Origin: Serendipita indica DSM 11827
Lineage: Eukaryota; Basidiomycota; Agaricomycetes; Sebacinales; Serendipitaceae
Assembly (NCBI GenBank): GCA_910890315.1
Contig: CAJVGD010000001.1
Location: 806,001 to 870,000, forward strand
DNA length: 64,000 nucleotides
Direction: 5' to 3'
Shown here: one piece after another, positions 12,016-23,500 of the stretch
Layout of the letters: every line of letters starts with the position of its first letter
Position numbering within the stretch: the stretch's first letter is position 1
Program-made: the position numbers and the translations under genes
Notes under the pieces: generated by a model
Told to the model about the DNA's origin: nothing
Seen by the model: only the letters and a program-made list of their open reading frames with translations
Database searches by the model: none

Positions 12016-14026
12016 TTACTCTTTTGAGCGGACAGGTTCAGAGGTCAGTGCTGTCCCTTCGTTTTGCAACTCTATAGCCGCTGGCTGGCTCGTCTGTGTC
12101 ATTTCACCGCTTAGCGCGCGTGGTGTGCCGCTCTTTTCTTCGTCCGGCTTTGGTTGGGCTTTCTCTCCGAAGATGCGGCCAAGAAGTGGTCTCTCGCCTG
12201 CGCCATAGGCAGACGCAAAGGCTGCGAGGACCATCATCCCTGCACTCAATCCCATAAGAACCGTCCAGCCGTTCCTTACATGCGAGTATATCTGACCCCC
12301 AATGAGAGGGCCAACTATTCGTTGATCAGCCAAGAGACGGACCAGCATAAGGTGGGCTCACTTGAGCTTGCGACAGCATAGCAGAAGTTGAACGCTCCAA
12401 AAACATGTGCGTATCCAATACCGTCTATCTCCCTGGCTACCGCAGCGAGATCCGCAGTGAGTGGGGTTACTACTGCTGCTAGGAAAAAGTCTGGAGGGAA
12501 CGTTAGAGTTTCTTTCACAAATATTTTGTTTTTTCGATCACCTGCTAGCGCCAAGCTGGCAATTAGGAGAGCCAAGGGCCCACGAATGGCCATGACCACC
12601 CACCACGGAGCGGAGAGCAACAAAGAACAGAATGTGACCAATTCAACTCCGATTTTGTCTGAAATCCAACCCGCAATGGGCGTAGCTATCGAACAGTTAG
12701 CGGTGGAGAGAGAATTTATCGTACTGTGGGCTTACAGAATAGGGAGGGAACGACTGCAGCCAAGTAGATAATTCCAACTTTGAGTGATGCGAATCCATAG
12801 ACGTCTTGTAGTCGAAGTGGCAGAGTAGGCTCATTGAGGGTAAATGTAATGCTGCCACGGGGTTGGTATGCTTCCTCCAGAAGAATGGTACTTACCCATA
12901 GATGAAAGTGTTGAAGAATGCAATGAATGCACGCTTCGAACGCATCAACCTCGAGATGACCTTGAGTACTGAAAGCTGAGAACGGCTCCGCTGAGGGGCT
13001 GGAAGCAATGCTTAGGATCACATCTTCAAATCAACTTGGTCTTACGGATTGATTGAGGCCTTTCTACACCATCCTCAACTTGCTGCTCTGGAGGTGGGGT
13101 CTCCCATTTCCTGGCTTGGTCTTTCTCGATGAGGAGCAGGCGGCCGACGAGGTCGACTACGCAGACACACATCCCCAGGATGAAGGGCGCTCGGTAGCCC
13201 ATCTTCTCATCCAGTACGCCTCCCAGTGGAGGGCTGACCAAAAAGCCAAGAGTAAGGCCGGACATAACGATTCCCAATTGTCCTATGCATGGTAAGCTCG
13301 AGAGAGGAAGTTATACGAGCACCTACTCCCTAGGTGACTTTCTGGTACAGTATCGCATCTACGGACGGGTTAATCATAGTACAGTCGCTTATTGATGAAG
13401 AACGGACAGGAGTGAAAAGGAGACAACCCATACTACGGCCGAGCTTTTGGTTTGTCGTATAAGTTATAGTCACCCCAGTGAGACTACACACAGACCTAAC
13501 GCCTTGGATAACCCTTGCGATGACCATTACGGCATAAATTGGGGCCTCCATGAACATAACTTGGGAGCCAATGAGCAGCAACAAGGAAAGAACCAACGGG
13601 GTTTGTCTTGACCAATATCTTTCTGCAAAGTATGCCAGCGGCGGTGTCGCTGTGATCCTGGTCAGCCAACGGGGGCCACTCGATCGCAAGCAATGACGCC
13701 TGCATACCAACGACGAGACCAAGCGACTAGAAACATGAGACAATGTGAAAGAGCACGGAAACTTGACACGTACGTATGCAACAAGAAGCCAGCCTGTCAG
13801 CGCGGAAACTGATTTGTAGCCCATTTTCTCCAGTCGAAATGGAATGACTGAAGGTGCGTTCAGTACTTTGACAGTTCAGTTCAGAGGAATAGATACCTGG
13901 GATCAGGACTGAGTATACCAAGAGATCTACGAACACCGACATAAAGCAGACGAAGGTCACATAGCCAACTGAAGACCGGAACTTGAGCCCCCACGGCCTT
14001 TGATTCTTCCTAAAAGAGAGCCTCAT
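12016..14026 (-). CDS. MFS transporter, DHA1 / vesicular-amine-like, copy 2
   Basis: Paralogue of the MFS gene at 9.3-11.3 kb in direct tandem, same strand. The start is taken as the ATG at 14026 (MRLSFRKNQRPWGLKFRSS), since the longer frame starts with TTG. Shared landmarks: SVGYVTFVCFMSVFVDLLVYS, SVSALTGWLLVAY, ATPPLAYFAERYWSRQTP, CDTVPESHLG, MGYRAPFILGMCVCVVDLVG, LNEPTLPLRLQDVYGF, PLTADLAAVAREIDGIGYAH and GPLIGGQIYSHVRNGW. The tail differs from copy 1 and is Glu/Ser/Thr-rich, ending EPVRSKE. The exon carrying SSAVVWVVSFSLL needs donor AG|GTCTGT near 13490. No frame break found. Confidence 0.85.
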
Positions 14027-14271
14027 CGTCTCATACAAGCCAAAGGAGACAAGCCGAGGAGATGGTTCTAGGTCAAGTTTTAGCAGCGCAGCGAGGTCCC
14101 CGGCAAGGTGTCATACGTACGCACGCCGTCCCTTGGCAGCTGCGGTAAGTGTCAAGCCACATCGACCCATATTTCAAAATACACAAGATCCAGGTTGTTT
14201 GCATTCCTTTTGGGTATCAAACAGTTTACAAAGGCCGCAAAGGCAGAGATACCAACATATGAATCAAACGC

Positions 14272-15542
14272 TCAGAGACCATACATCCTAATGGCTCCGA
14301 TATCCCAGTACGCTTCTGTAAACGAGCCAGGACTGTTATTCACGCGGTCTTTCGGTCATCGTCAGAAATGGCAGCGACAAATGCGGGTCATTAGCACCCA
14401 CGAAGTACATACCAATGCAATTACCAGGACACCCATCATTTAGATACGTGTTTCCAGCCCAGTCCCCGCCTAGAATCCGTCATCCGTCAACAAGAACCAG
14501 GAACCGGGAGGGCACTCACAGAATGTCAAGTTGATAATCACTTTGTGTGGCGCAAACTTGGATGAAATATCACAGTTTGTGTTCGGAAAGAGTGCAGTCG
14601 GTGTTCCCCAGCCATCCGTATTGACAGTCGCCTGGCCAGGGTTGCGGACATCGAAAGGGACACTCGAATCTTGGCGTGACCAAAACCAAGCGCGGATGAA
14701 GTTTGGGGTGCGTTCCATGGCGAACCATCCTCCTCCCGCGGCATTGAAACTCGGCCCGTACGAATTTGCTTTCCGTTCTAGTACACCACACCCTGCGTTT
14801 CCATTCGTCATCCAATAGCAGTCTAATTGCGTTGAAGTCCTGCCCACCTCGTGAGTTGAGCTCACCAATGGGTGTTTTGAACAGAGCTTACCCGGTCTGA
14901 AGACGGGAGGCGGGCATCATGCAATTCTCCGACGTATGCAAGGTGATTGCATTGGGAGATTTGTCATTAACACCCTCAAGAATATCAATTTCCCCTCCAT
15001 CTATTGCACGAGGTGTCGGCTTTGGAAATAGACGAAACGATGCTCCGACTTACTCGGCCATGTATTCACATCTGTTGTCCATAGTGCTGGCCAAGTCCTG
15101 GTGACGAATTGAAAAAAGAGCCAAATGTCAAATGAGGGACGTACCCACACCCCCCAGGCATATGGTAGATATCTGCGACGAGAACAGTATTATGGCCATA
15201 AGACTTTGTAGACATGATGCGATTGGAGTCTCTGCCCGGTCCACTGGGGCTAAGAACTGTGGCTGAGTCCGCCCTCATGATGCTATCCTGCAGTCAGCGA
15301 TTGGTAGCAAATATATGAAAGACAGACAAATGAGTACCGTGAGCATATGTCAGGTTGCGAGCAAGTGAAGCGGATTGAGGGAGGTAATTAACCCGGCCAT
15401 GGGTTGGATCAGCAATATTCTCCCAGCTGAACGCACTTAGAAAGCTAGTTCCAACCCAATTGTCCGTAATGCGATAGTTAGAGGCTTCCACGAGTCCCAA
15501 AAGGAGTGTTGAGGTGGTAAAGAGGGTTCGGATGAGATGCAT
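14272..15542 (-). CDS. Secreted GH16 endo-beta-1,3(4)-glucanase, copy 1
   Basis: Hydrolyses mixed-linkage or beta-1,3-glucans in plant or fungal walls. Signal peptide MHLIRTLFTTSTLLLGLVEA, mature start NYRITDNWVGTSFLSAF, then FSWENIADPTHGRVNY, TWPALWTTD, and the catalytic ExDxxE motif in GEIDILEGVND (about 14980). The concave-face segment NAAGGGWFAMERT and C-terminal GDWAGN, CPGNC and AYWDIGAIRMYGL follow. Seven exons or so, all joins clean; the last intron ends GACCGAAAG before DRVNNSPGS. Its close paralogue lies 620 bp upstream on the same strand. Intact by eye, so this is the copy to trust for activity. Confidence 0.88.
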
Positions 15543-16165
15543 CTTGTGAAAAAGAGTGTGACAGTTCAAAGCTGAGGGCTCGCTCCTTGTGATATGGTGA
15601 CTATATAGTCGGTGGTGGAGAAATACTGTGGAATAACTCTGCGAATGTCTTCCCGGTTTCCACCGTCGATGCCTCAGAATGCGGACCATATTCCAAACCT
15701 TCTAGAGTTGTGATTGGATTTAGCTCTTCCGAATAGCCATATTCCTACCCCATGACTACGCGAAAGAGCATGATGCGGGGTAATGGGAAGTAATAGCTTC
15801 AAGTTCGCGCGGTTCGTTGCCCAAGATGGAAACAGCGACAGTCGCTTCCCCCGAAATCCCCCGTCTATTATTGTTCGTCTAGGATCACGTACCAGATCGC
15901 TTATAGAGGATGTTCCGATAATCGGCGCATGGGTAACCAGAAGGCAGGGTGCTTTAGGAACAGATCTATCAAGAAGATGATACCTGATCACCTGGATTTG
16001 TACCACGCCCATCATTCTCCAGGGCTGCGGATGAGACGTAACGCGAACATCCAGTGACCATCTATTATCACCGGAAAGGCCGGAGCGCTGTGTCTATCGT
16101 CGTTTCCAGCTCGTATGTGAGGTAGAGGGGTTAAACGAGTGTGCGTGTTATGTGTCCAAATGACT
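15543..16165. other. Intergenic between tandem GH16 genes
   Basis: 623 bp holding the promoter of copy 1 and the 3' flank of copy 2. A TATATAG string about 60 bp upstream of the copy 1 ATG (near 15601-15607 on +) may be a TATA element. Nothing else recognised. Confidence 0.5.
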
Positions 16166-17412
16166 CTACCATCCATACATACGGATCGAAGCGATGTCCC
16201 AGTAAGCATCTACAAACGCCTGGGGATTATTATTCACATAATCTGCTAATATTCAGGATATGTGACATGTTTGATGCGAATCGACTTACCGACGCAGGTG
16301 CCAGGGCAGGTGCTGAGGCCGTAGTCATTACCGGCCCAATCGCCACCTAGGGACACAATCAGAGGGGCTAATTGAGAAGGGAAAGAACTCACAGAACGTC
16401 AGGTTGATGATAACGTGATGGGGACTAAACTTGGAGGCGATGTCACAGCTGTTATTTGGGAAATTGGCGACTGGAAGCCCCCAGAACGGAGTACCAATGA
16501 AGAAACTGTGCGGATTCTTCACCTCCCATGGAACAGTCGGATCATTTCGTGACCAGAACCACGAGCGAATATAAGTGGGCGTCCGTTCCATGGCGAACCA
16601 TCCTCCACCTGCAGCGTTGAAGTCTGGTCCATACGAGTTGGGTTTGTTCGTCTTGACGCCGCAAGCAGCATAGTTGTTCGCTTCCCAATAGCAATCGTTA
16701 AACCTTGGAGTACTGCGGGAGAGCGTGAGCCGATAGACCGAAAGATCATGTTGTGACTTACCCCGTCTGCGGCCGCACCTCCGGCATGGTGCAGTTTGCC
16801 GTGGTATGGAGAGTGATCTGGTTCGGTCCCAGGTCATTGACGCCTCGACGATGTCAATTTCTCCCTTGTCTGTCGTGACAGAATCAATGCCCGGAACTAG
16901 AAGCTGAATCGTTTTTCTACGCACCAGGCCAAGGAACATCCGTCGACCATAGTGCGGGCCAAGTCCTCCCTGGAGTTGAGCGGGTTTTTCGGACAAGAAT
17001 CAGATTTACTCACCCACAGCCTTGAGGCATGTGGCGGACGTCCGCAATGATTACTGTATTATGCCCAAACGTCTTCTTGCTAATAATTCGATTCGAGGCC
17101 CGGCCGGGGCCATTGGGGTCCAGGACGGAAACAGAATCGGGTCTGATGATACTGCAAACAGAATGAGCACGAGTAGTTTGATGAGAAAGATGCTCACAAG
17201 CGGTCACCATGAGCATAAGTCAGATTCATGGCGAGCGAGTCGGCTTGGGTAATATAATTGACGCGTCCACGAGTGGGATCAGTGATATTTTCCCAAGCAA
17301 AGGCGTCAAGAAAGTCCTGCCCAACCCATTTGTCGGTGAGATGGTAGAAAGTGGCCTGGACTGGGCCACAAAGGAGTGTGGATGCAGTAAAGAGTGTAAG
17401 GAGGAACTTCAT
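16166..17412 (-). CDS. Secreted GH16 endo-beta-1,3(4)-glucanase, copy 2 (one-base frame discrepancy)
   Basis: Tandem paralogue of the GH16 gene at 14.3-15.5 kb. Signal peptide MKFLLTLFTASTLLCGPVQA, then FYHLTDKWVGQDFLDAF, FAWENITDPTRGRVNY, TWPALWSTD, catalytic GEIDIVE, NAAGGGWFAMERT, GDWAGN, CPGTC and a last exon ADYVNNNPQAF ... SIRMYGW. Directly after the ExDxxE motif the expected codons for GVNDLGPNQITLHTT lie one base out of phase: GAGGCGTC is seen where GAGGGCGTC would keep the frame (about 16843-16846). Downstream exons fit again in the shifted frame. Either a base is missing from the assembly or this copy is a very young pseudogene. All other junctions are clean. Confidence 0.8.
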
Positions 17413-17751
17413 CCTCGATGCGGGTTAGTTTTGGGGAGTATGAGTCTTTTCGAGCTTCCCGCGGTCGGTACTTATGGGCCAGTATTCGGGCATTCGCAAC
17501 ATAGTCAAGATTGTTTCGAACTAGCGCGGACATGCGTGAGATCCCGCGGTACCCCAAGTGAGCGATCCATATTGGAGCTTATTACTCGGAAACAACACGC
17601 GTTGATTTTTTGGATAGGAGGACGGTGAGAGTAAGGGCTGAATCCAAACCACTTGCCCCCGACTTAATCGAGTTGAATTACAGGGCTTAACCTTGGCAAG
17701 AAAAGAAAAATTGATCAAGGAGATAAAGCTACAGTGTCCGAATGATAGATG
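17413..17751. other. Intergenic, promoter of GH16 copy 2
   Basis: 339 bp between the GH16 copy 2 start and the stop of the SYLF-SH3 gene. No feature recognised. Confidence 0.6.
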
Positions 17752-19787
17752 TTACAGGTCGAATGGATCTGGCTCGGTTCTCACGTCGCCAACAACTTCG
17801 ACAAAGTTGGCAGGAAATTGGCCTACGCGGGTGCCAATCTTTCCCTTCCACCTAATAATTGATCAGCTACGCATCCTCATAGCGCCTTTGACACATACCA
17901 GTCGTTCATGCTATTACTCTTCTCTAAAATTGTGATAATGTCACCCTTTCGGATGGTTAAATCTTCTACCTGCATTGATGTGAGCCAAGTAAAGACGAGA
18001 GCATGACAAGGGTACCTCTACAGCTTCGAAATCAAAGCGGACAATTGCTCTCCCGACCCCCTCATCCGGCATCGGCTCTTTGAGTGCCGCCTTGAAGCGT
18101 TGGGAAGGTGCCCTCTTGTGTTTGGGCACGTAATCCTCTTCCGAATCTGTGTCATTCTTCCGACTATTCTTGCGCAAGACCGCTGGCTTAATGTACGTAG
18201 GCGTCGAAGACGAAGGCAATACCACGTTGGTCTTGTCCAAGTCTACGTGAACCTCCTGAGATGAAAGGGAAGATTTGGGTCTGTCCGAGGAGGTTCGCTG
18301 TGGTCGGGGATGTGGACATCATCTTGGATATCGATCAGGTTTGCTGTTGGTGGGGCTTGTCGTGTTGGAGTGATTGCACCACGTAGGAGGGATAGTCTAG
18401 AAAGGGATGTCATGTCACCCTCTAGTTGAGATGATAGCTGGGCAGCGCGAGACTTCATCTTGAGGGACGTCTCGGATTCGGTGCGAACCGCCTTGGGCCG
18501 GGTTGGACCACTGTTCGAGCGCTTGAGAACCGAAGTATCAAACGGAGACACCATTTTGTCTGTTGAAAGGCGAATATCGGCATTTGTAGTGTCGAAGGGC
18601 GAGGTCATATGAGAAAAGGGACTGCTCTTGTTGAACCCATTGCTTTGGCCTGGTATACTCATGTCGATCAAACTTCCTTCTGTTTCATTAGACTGTGTTC
18701 CGCCTCGAGACTGCTCCGAATCCCATGAGTCGAAATATGACCCGTTCTCCTTGGGTGCTCCCCAGCTTCTTGGCGGAAATTCCGACTTGGGTGTGCTCTT
18801 CTTCTTTAGGACGCTGCCTGGCGACCCTAGTCCTCCAAATGCATACTCTCCAGGAGTTCCCGGGTTGGAGTCTCGAACGAACCTTCGTCCACCAGATTGA
18901 CCGGTGAATTGTTCGATCGTCTGGATGAGAAGATCTGCCCACCGTGGAACAGGGACAACTCCTGAAAGTAGCATCTGTGCCGTGACACTCGACTCATAGG
19001 CAAGAAAGTTGGCGTCTTGACGCTCAACAATGATTGAACCTTCAATAGATACGCCTCCAAATATACCTTTGGATCTTGCATACGTATATCTGGCTGTGTG
19101 AGTTTGACGAAACCTATATGTTAGAGACTTACATCGCTGCGACTTTTCCGCTAGTGTTTAAGGCACCCGCGGCCTCTCCGGTACGGCCTACAGGGCCTAG
19201 AGCAACCGACAAGTTCCCTCCGAGCGTGACAGATCCAGCGGACATGAACGACCGCACGGCCGAGCGAGAATCTATCGAGCTTCTGATGAGATAATCATTG
19301 TGTGCGGAGGGCTCGACGTACTGAGAACAAAGAGAAAGTCTGTAACTTCTGCTCCAGCCTGTCCTCCAAAGCCCATTCCGGCCGTGCCAATAGCACTGGG
19401 TGCACTCCAGGTGTCGTCATCCAAGCGTGCAATCACAAGACCACTTCCACCTCTTGCAGTTAGCAAGAACCCTGCCTACTAACTCTAAGATGGCAGCGTG
19501 CACATTCCGCCACTGACTTGCCTTGACCACACTGAGGAACGCAAACCCATATGCTTGCTCGAGGACGCGACGAGGAACTACCTGAAGATCGACTCAGAGA
19601 GATTATCAAGAAAATAAAATTTCGCACGCCGTCCAAACCACCGCGGCCATCACCCACAAACGATTGGACTGTCGATCATGAGTGCTCTGACGTTGGCGAG
19701 GAAAGTAAATACGGACATATTTTGGTTGCCTTGATGCACTCCTTTGGCAATGGCTGGGGAACTGGCGTGTTGACCTTGAAGGACATG
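17752..19787 (-). CDS. YSC84: SYLF-SH3 protein, Ysc84/Lsb3 (SH3YL1) homologue
   Basis: Links endocytic sites to cortical actin; the SYLF domain binds phosphoinositides and actin, the SH3 binds Las17/WASP-type partners. N-terminus MSFKVNTPVPQPLPKECIKA, then SYLF: VPRRVLEQAYGFAFLSVVKAG, RGGSGLVIARLDDDTWSAPSA, GGQAGAEVTDFLFVL, TLGGNLSVALGPVGRTGEAA, YTYARSKGIFGGVS. A long Ser/Pro-rich linker carries SPFDT repeats. The C-terminal SH3 reads IVRFDFEAVE ... LTIRKGDIITILEKS ... WKGKIGTRVGQFPANFVEV, ending DPFDL. The intron at 19476-19521 begins GCAAGT, not GT, and joins VVK to AGF. Start codon is 80 bp from the divergent SNARE gene. Confidence 0.9.
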
Positions 19788-19867
19788 GAGGTGTTAGGAC
19801 AAGTTATAAAGTGGAGCAACGCAGCGTCTGCCACGACTGTCGGCCGTGGCCAATTACTCTACAACTC
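19788..19867. promoter_or_regulatory. 80-bp divergent promoter, YSC84 / BET1
   Basis: The two start codons point away from each other with 80 bp between them, so both core promoters and 5' UTRs must share or overlap this DNA. No TATA box is evident. Depends on the BET1 start at 19868 being right. Confidence 0.5.
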
Positions 19868-20433
19868 ATGAACAAGTAATTATTTTGATAGTGTACGGCT
19901 CATATAGGTCTCATCTTCAAGCAGTTTGCGCGCTCGAGACCGTTCACATCTTTCATCGACACCGGAACCGTCATGGCGGTCATCTTCAGGCACTCCTGCT
20001 GGCTCAGGACGTTCTTCTCCTCGGTTTGGTAACCCTTCGGGTCACCGGTTTGCAGACGACTTGGAAGGGCAAAACGACGAGGCGCTGGCAGGGCTGACGG
20101 GCAAAGTCAAGATTCTCAAAGAAGTTGGTTGGATCTATAGACATGATATTTGATAGCTAACTGTTCCCTCTGCCAGCTTTCGTTAGGTATTGGCCAAGAA
20201 GTTCGCGAGTCGGCCATCCAACTTTCTCACATGGTTGGTGTCATGCTGTTTTTAGACATTTTTGATCATTCTTATTGCAGAACGACGCGTTTACGGAGAC
20301 TGGGGGGATTTTGTCCGGGACATTTCGACGGATGAATGCAATGGCGACGAGACAGGGAGGACGGTGGGCATGCTACATGATATTTCTTGTTATCGTATTC
20401 TGGATTTTTGTACTTGCGTGGCTGTTTCGATGA
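19868..20433 (+). CDS. BET1: Bet1-type Qc-SNARE (Bet1/Sft1/GS15 family)
   Basis: Tail-anchored SNARE for ER-Golgi or intra-Golgi vesicle fusion. Proposed start is the ATG at 19868 (MNN, then SLRARDRSHL) with a 46-nt intron after eight coding bases; the frame upstream of the first long exon has no ATG. A Ser/Pro/Arg-rich head is followed by the SNARE helix LEGQNDEALAGLTGKVKILKEL, LGIGQEVRESAIQLSHMNDAF, then TETGGILSGTFRRMNAMATR, and a C-terminal membrane anchor (WACYMIFLVIVFWIFVLAWLFR). About 139 residues, matching the family. Bet1 and Sft1/GS15 cannot be separated with certainty from sequence by eye. Confidence 0.8.
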
Positions 20434-20596
20434 ATTCATGCCGCTTGTCCCAGCCGGGGAACTGCCCGTGTGTATTTGTCTCGACGCGCCATATGGTCCA
20501 CGTCCCTTGGAAGACTCGTCCAGTCAGCAGGCTCCAATTTGTTGGGCGCCTTGATTGTGTTTGTCAACGGCGACGAGTGCGCGTTGGATCTCCACC

Positions 20597-23500
20597 ATGC
20601 TCGACCCGTTTCAGGTTGTGCTACGCCAGCCAACCTACGACGTTCAAAAGTACTATTTTTATGATTAAGCGTGCGTTGTGCTGATATTTCTTGCTCAAGA
20701 ACGTCGATATACAAAAGCACTCTGTTGATTCCGGTCTACTTGGCTGGTGTTTCCTTTCTTATTGCGCTCGTTCATCTTATCATCTTTGCAACTCCACTCA
20801 AGAGGACCCTCTTTCAGCGCTTAGCGCCGTCCAGAACCGTCATTCACAATGAACCCGAGCCGCCAACAGGTTTGACAAGTGAAGTCAAGGCAAATATCGC
20901 CTCCAACGGCGGTATTGTTCTCTGGTCCTACAAGGTCGCGCGACTATTTGGCTCTTTGGCCCTGTTCGGCGTTGCTATCACAGCTGCAATTGTCGCGAGC
21001 GACAATACTTTGCACACAAACGGCAAGCACTGGGGAAAGAAGCACAGACATCGAAATAGACACAAAAATCGCTTCTCAGACTACGAGTGGCTCCAGATTG
21101 TTCTCGCTGCGTTTTATGTACGTCCAATCATGTGACAATTCGTCTACAATTAACTTTCCTCGACAGCTGTATGCAAGTGTACTCGCCCTTTGTACACTCC
21201 TTATCAAGAAGCGTTGGCGGCGAGTAGCCAAGAACCACCTCAATATCCTACTCGTTGCCGCCTGGGCAGTTTACCTGTATCGCGACGTTTGGCCGGTCGC
21301 AACCTATACTCTACAGCCTGTCGATCCAAATCATTGGACTACATGGACGTCTATCGCCCTTCTCACCTTGGTAGCCGTGGCTATTCCTGCCTTTATGCCT
21401 CACGAGTATATCCCTGTCGACCCAGAACGTCCGTCCAGCGAAGTGAATCCGGAACAGACTGCTTCATGGGCTAGCTTCTTTCTATACTCATTCTTGGACC
21501 CCATCATCTACCAAGCTTCCAAGACGGATCATCTCGAGGTCGAGAAGCTCCCACCACTTGCGGACTATGACGCAGCTGCCCACCTTCGCAAGTCCAGTTT
21601 TCCAGTATGTTCTTCTAATGCATTCTTACGGTCGACTTACGTATCCAGTACGTCGATCCCATGCGGTTGGCACATAGACGACACTTGTTCTGGGGGTTAT
21701 TGGGCTATTTCTACAAAGAGTTTATCTTCCTTGCATTTCTCATCTTCGTCAAAGTAGCCATCGGCTTCGCTGGTCCTTTAGGAATCAATCGCCTGCTCAC
21801 CTATATCGAGACTGGGGGACGGGGGGCCGTTATCCGCCCGTGGGTCTGGATTCTGTGTCTATTCCTTGGACCGGTTGTGGGAAGTGGAGCTATACAGTGG
21901 TATATCTTCATCAACACTCGCAACCTGGTCAGGATCGAGTGCATCATCACCCAACTCGTATTTGAGCACTCGCTCAGGATCCGGATGAAAGAGGAAGCAG
22001 TTGCTGGCGAGAAGCCTGTAGTAGAAACACCAGAGGCAGGGCATATTGAACAACAAACCACTGATGGAGATCAAACGGATACTAGCACTGCTGTAGGAAG
22101 CAGCTCACCGTCAACTTCGACCCCGAATGGAGCATCTACGAGTAAACAGACGAAGAAATCAAAGAAGGAGACCTCTGTCGCGCCTTCTATTGCCTCGACG
22201 GCCACATCCGTGACAGGAGTTGGTACCAAAAAAAAGGAAAACTTGGTCGGCAAGATCAACAATTGTAAGTTTTATACTATATATCCTGCAATTATCTAAT
22301 GCATCATAGTTGTCTCCACTGACCTCGGCAACATTACGGACGGACGAGACATTTTATTCATGATCTGGTACACGCCCCTACAAATCAGTATTTGCGTTTG
22401 GTTCCTTTACAGTATCCTTGGTGCTGCGTACGTCCCCTATCCTTCATCGGCCGACTGCTGAAGAGGTTTAGCTCTTTCCTGGGAATGGGTGTTCTAGTTG
22501 CTTCTATCCCTGTACCATCACTAATTGGTACGATACTCGCTCGAGTCAACAAGGAGCGTATGGAACGGACGGATGCCCGTGTACAGGCGATGTCAGAGTG
22601 TATGTCCCCCACTCGACCATTGATATCAGTTACTCACTTCCTTAGATATAAATGTATTGCGCATGATCAAGCTCTTCGCCTGGGAACCCAAGGTCAAACG
22701 CAAGGTTGATGAAAAGCGTACCGATGAACTCGCCCTTATCAAGAGAGCCCAATTCTTCCAGCTGATGAACATGAACACCAAGTGCGTAAATTTCCGTGAG
22801 ACTTTCACATCCTGAAACAGTTTGCAGCTATGTGATTCCGCTCTTGGTCATGATTGTCACATTCTCTTCATATGTACGTGCCACTAATCAGGTTTGATAA
22901 GCCTCACACTATCTTCAGACGTTGATTTTCAAGCATGAACTTACGGGTAGGTACCTCTCAAGTCGTATCGCTTTTGCTCACAACCGCAGCTTCTCGTGTC
23001 TTCTCGAGCATCGCCGTCTTTGACATGCTAAGGTGCCTTCCTTTCTTGTGACCGATTATCCTCTCACAGGTTATAGGGATCAACTTCACATTGTCTTATG
23101 GGGCGCAAATGCCATTATTCAAGGAAAAGTCAGCTTGGACCGTATAACAGACTTCCTTTACAACGTAAATGGACAGCAAAAGTGAAGGATATCAAACTGA
23201 CTATGGATAGACGGAACTTCTCGACAGCTACGCTGACAAGTCCAAGGATCAGGCTATCCAAATTTCACTTCCTGTCCCTGATCCAAACACCATTGGGTTT
23301 CGAAATGCGACGTTCACATGGGCAAACACTGTACCCGGAACACCAACACCAGGTAGACGCAACTTTCGCTTGAACATTGAAGGGGAACTCTCTTTCATTC
23401 GCGGTGCTATCAATTTGATCATCGGCCCTACCGGATGCGGCAAAACCTCTATGCTTATGGCTCTTCTTGGCGAAATGGTATGTTACGTTGAGCCTGTATG

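Noticed and set aside
13380-13500. Possible degenerate exon in MFS copy 2
   Set aside because: Donor AG|GTCTGT and the following short exon (SSAVVWVVSF) match copy 1, so the gene is intact there.
9294-17412. Secondary-metabolite cluster
   Set aside because: No synthase, cyclase, P450 or regulator; only transporters and glycoside hydrolases.
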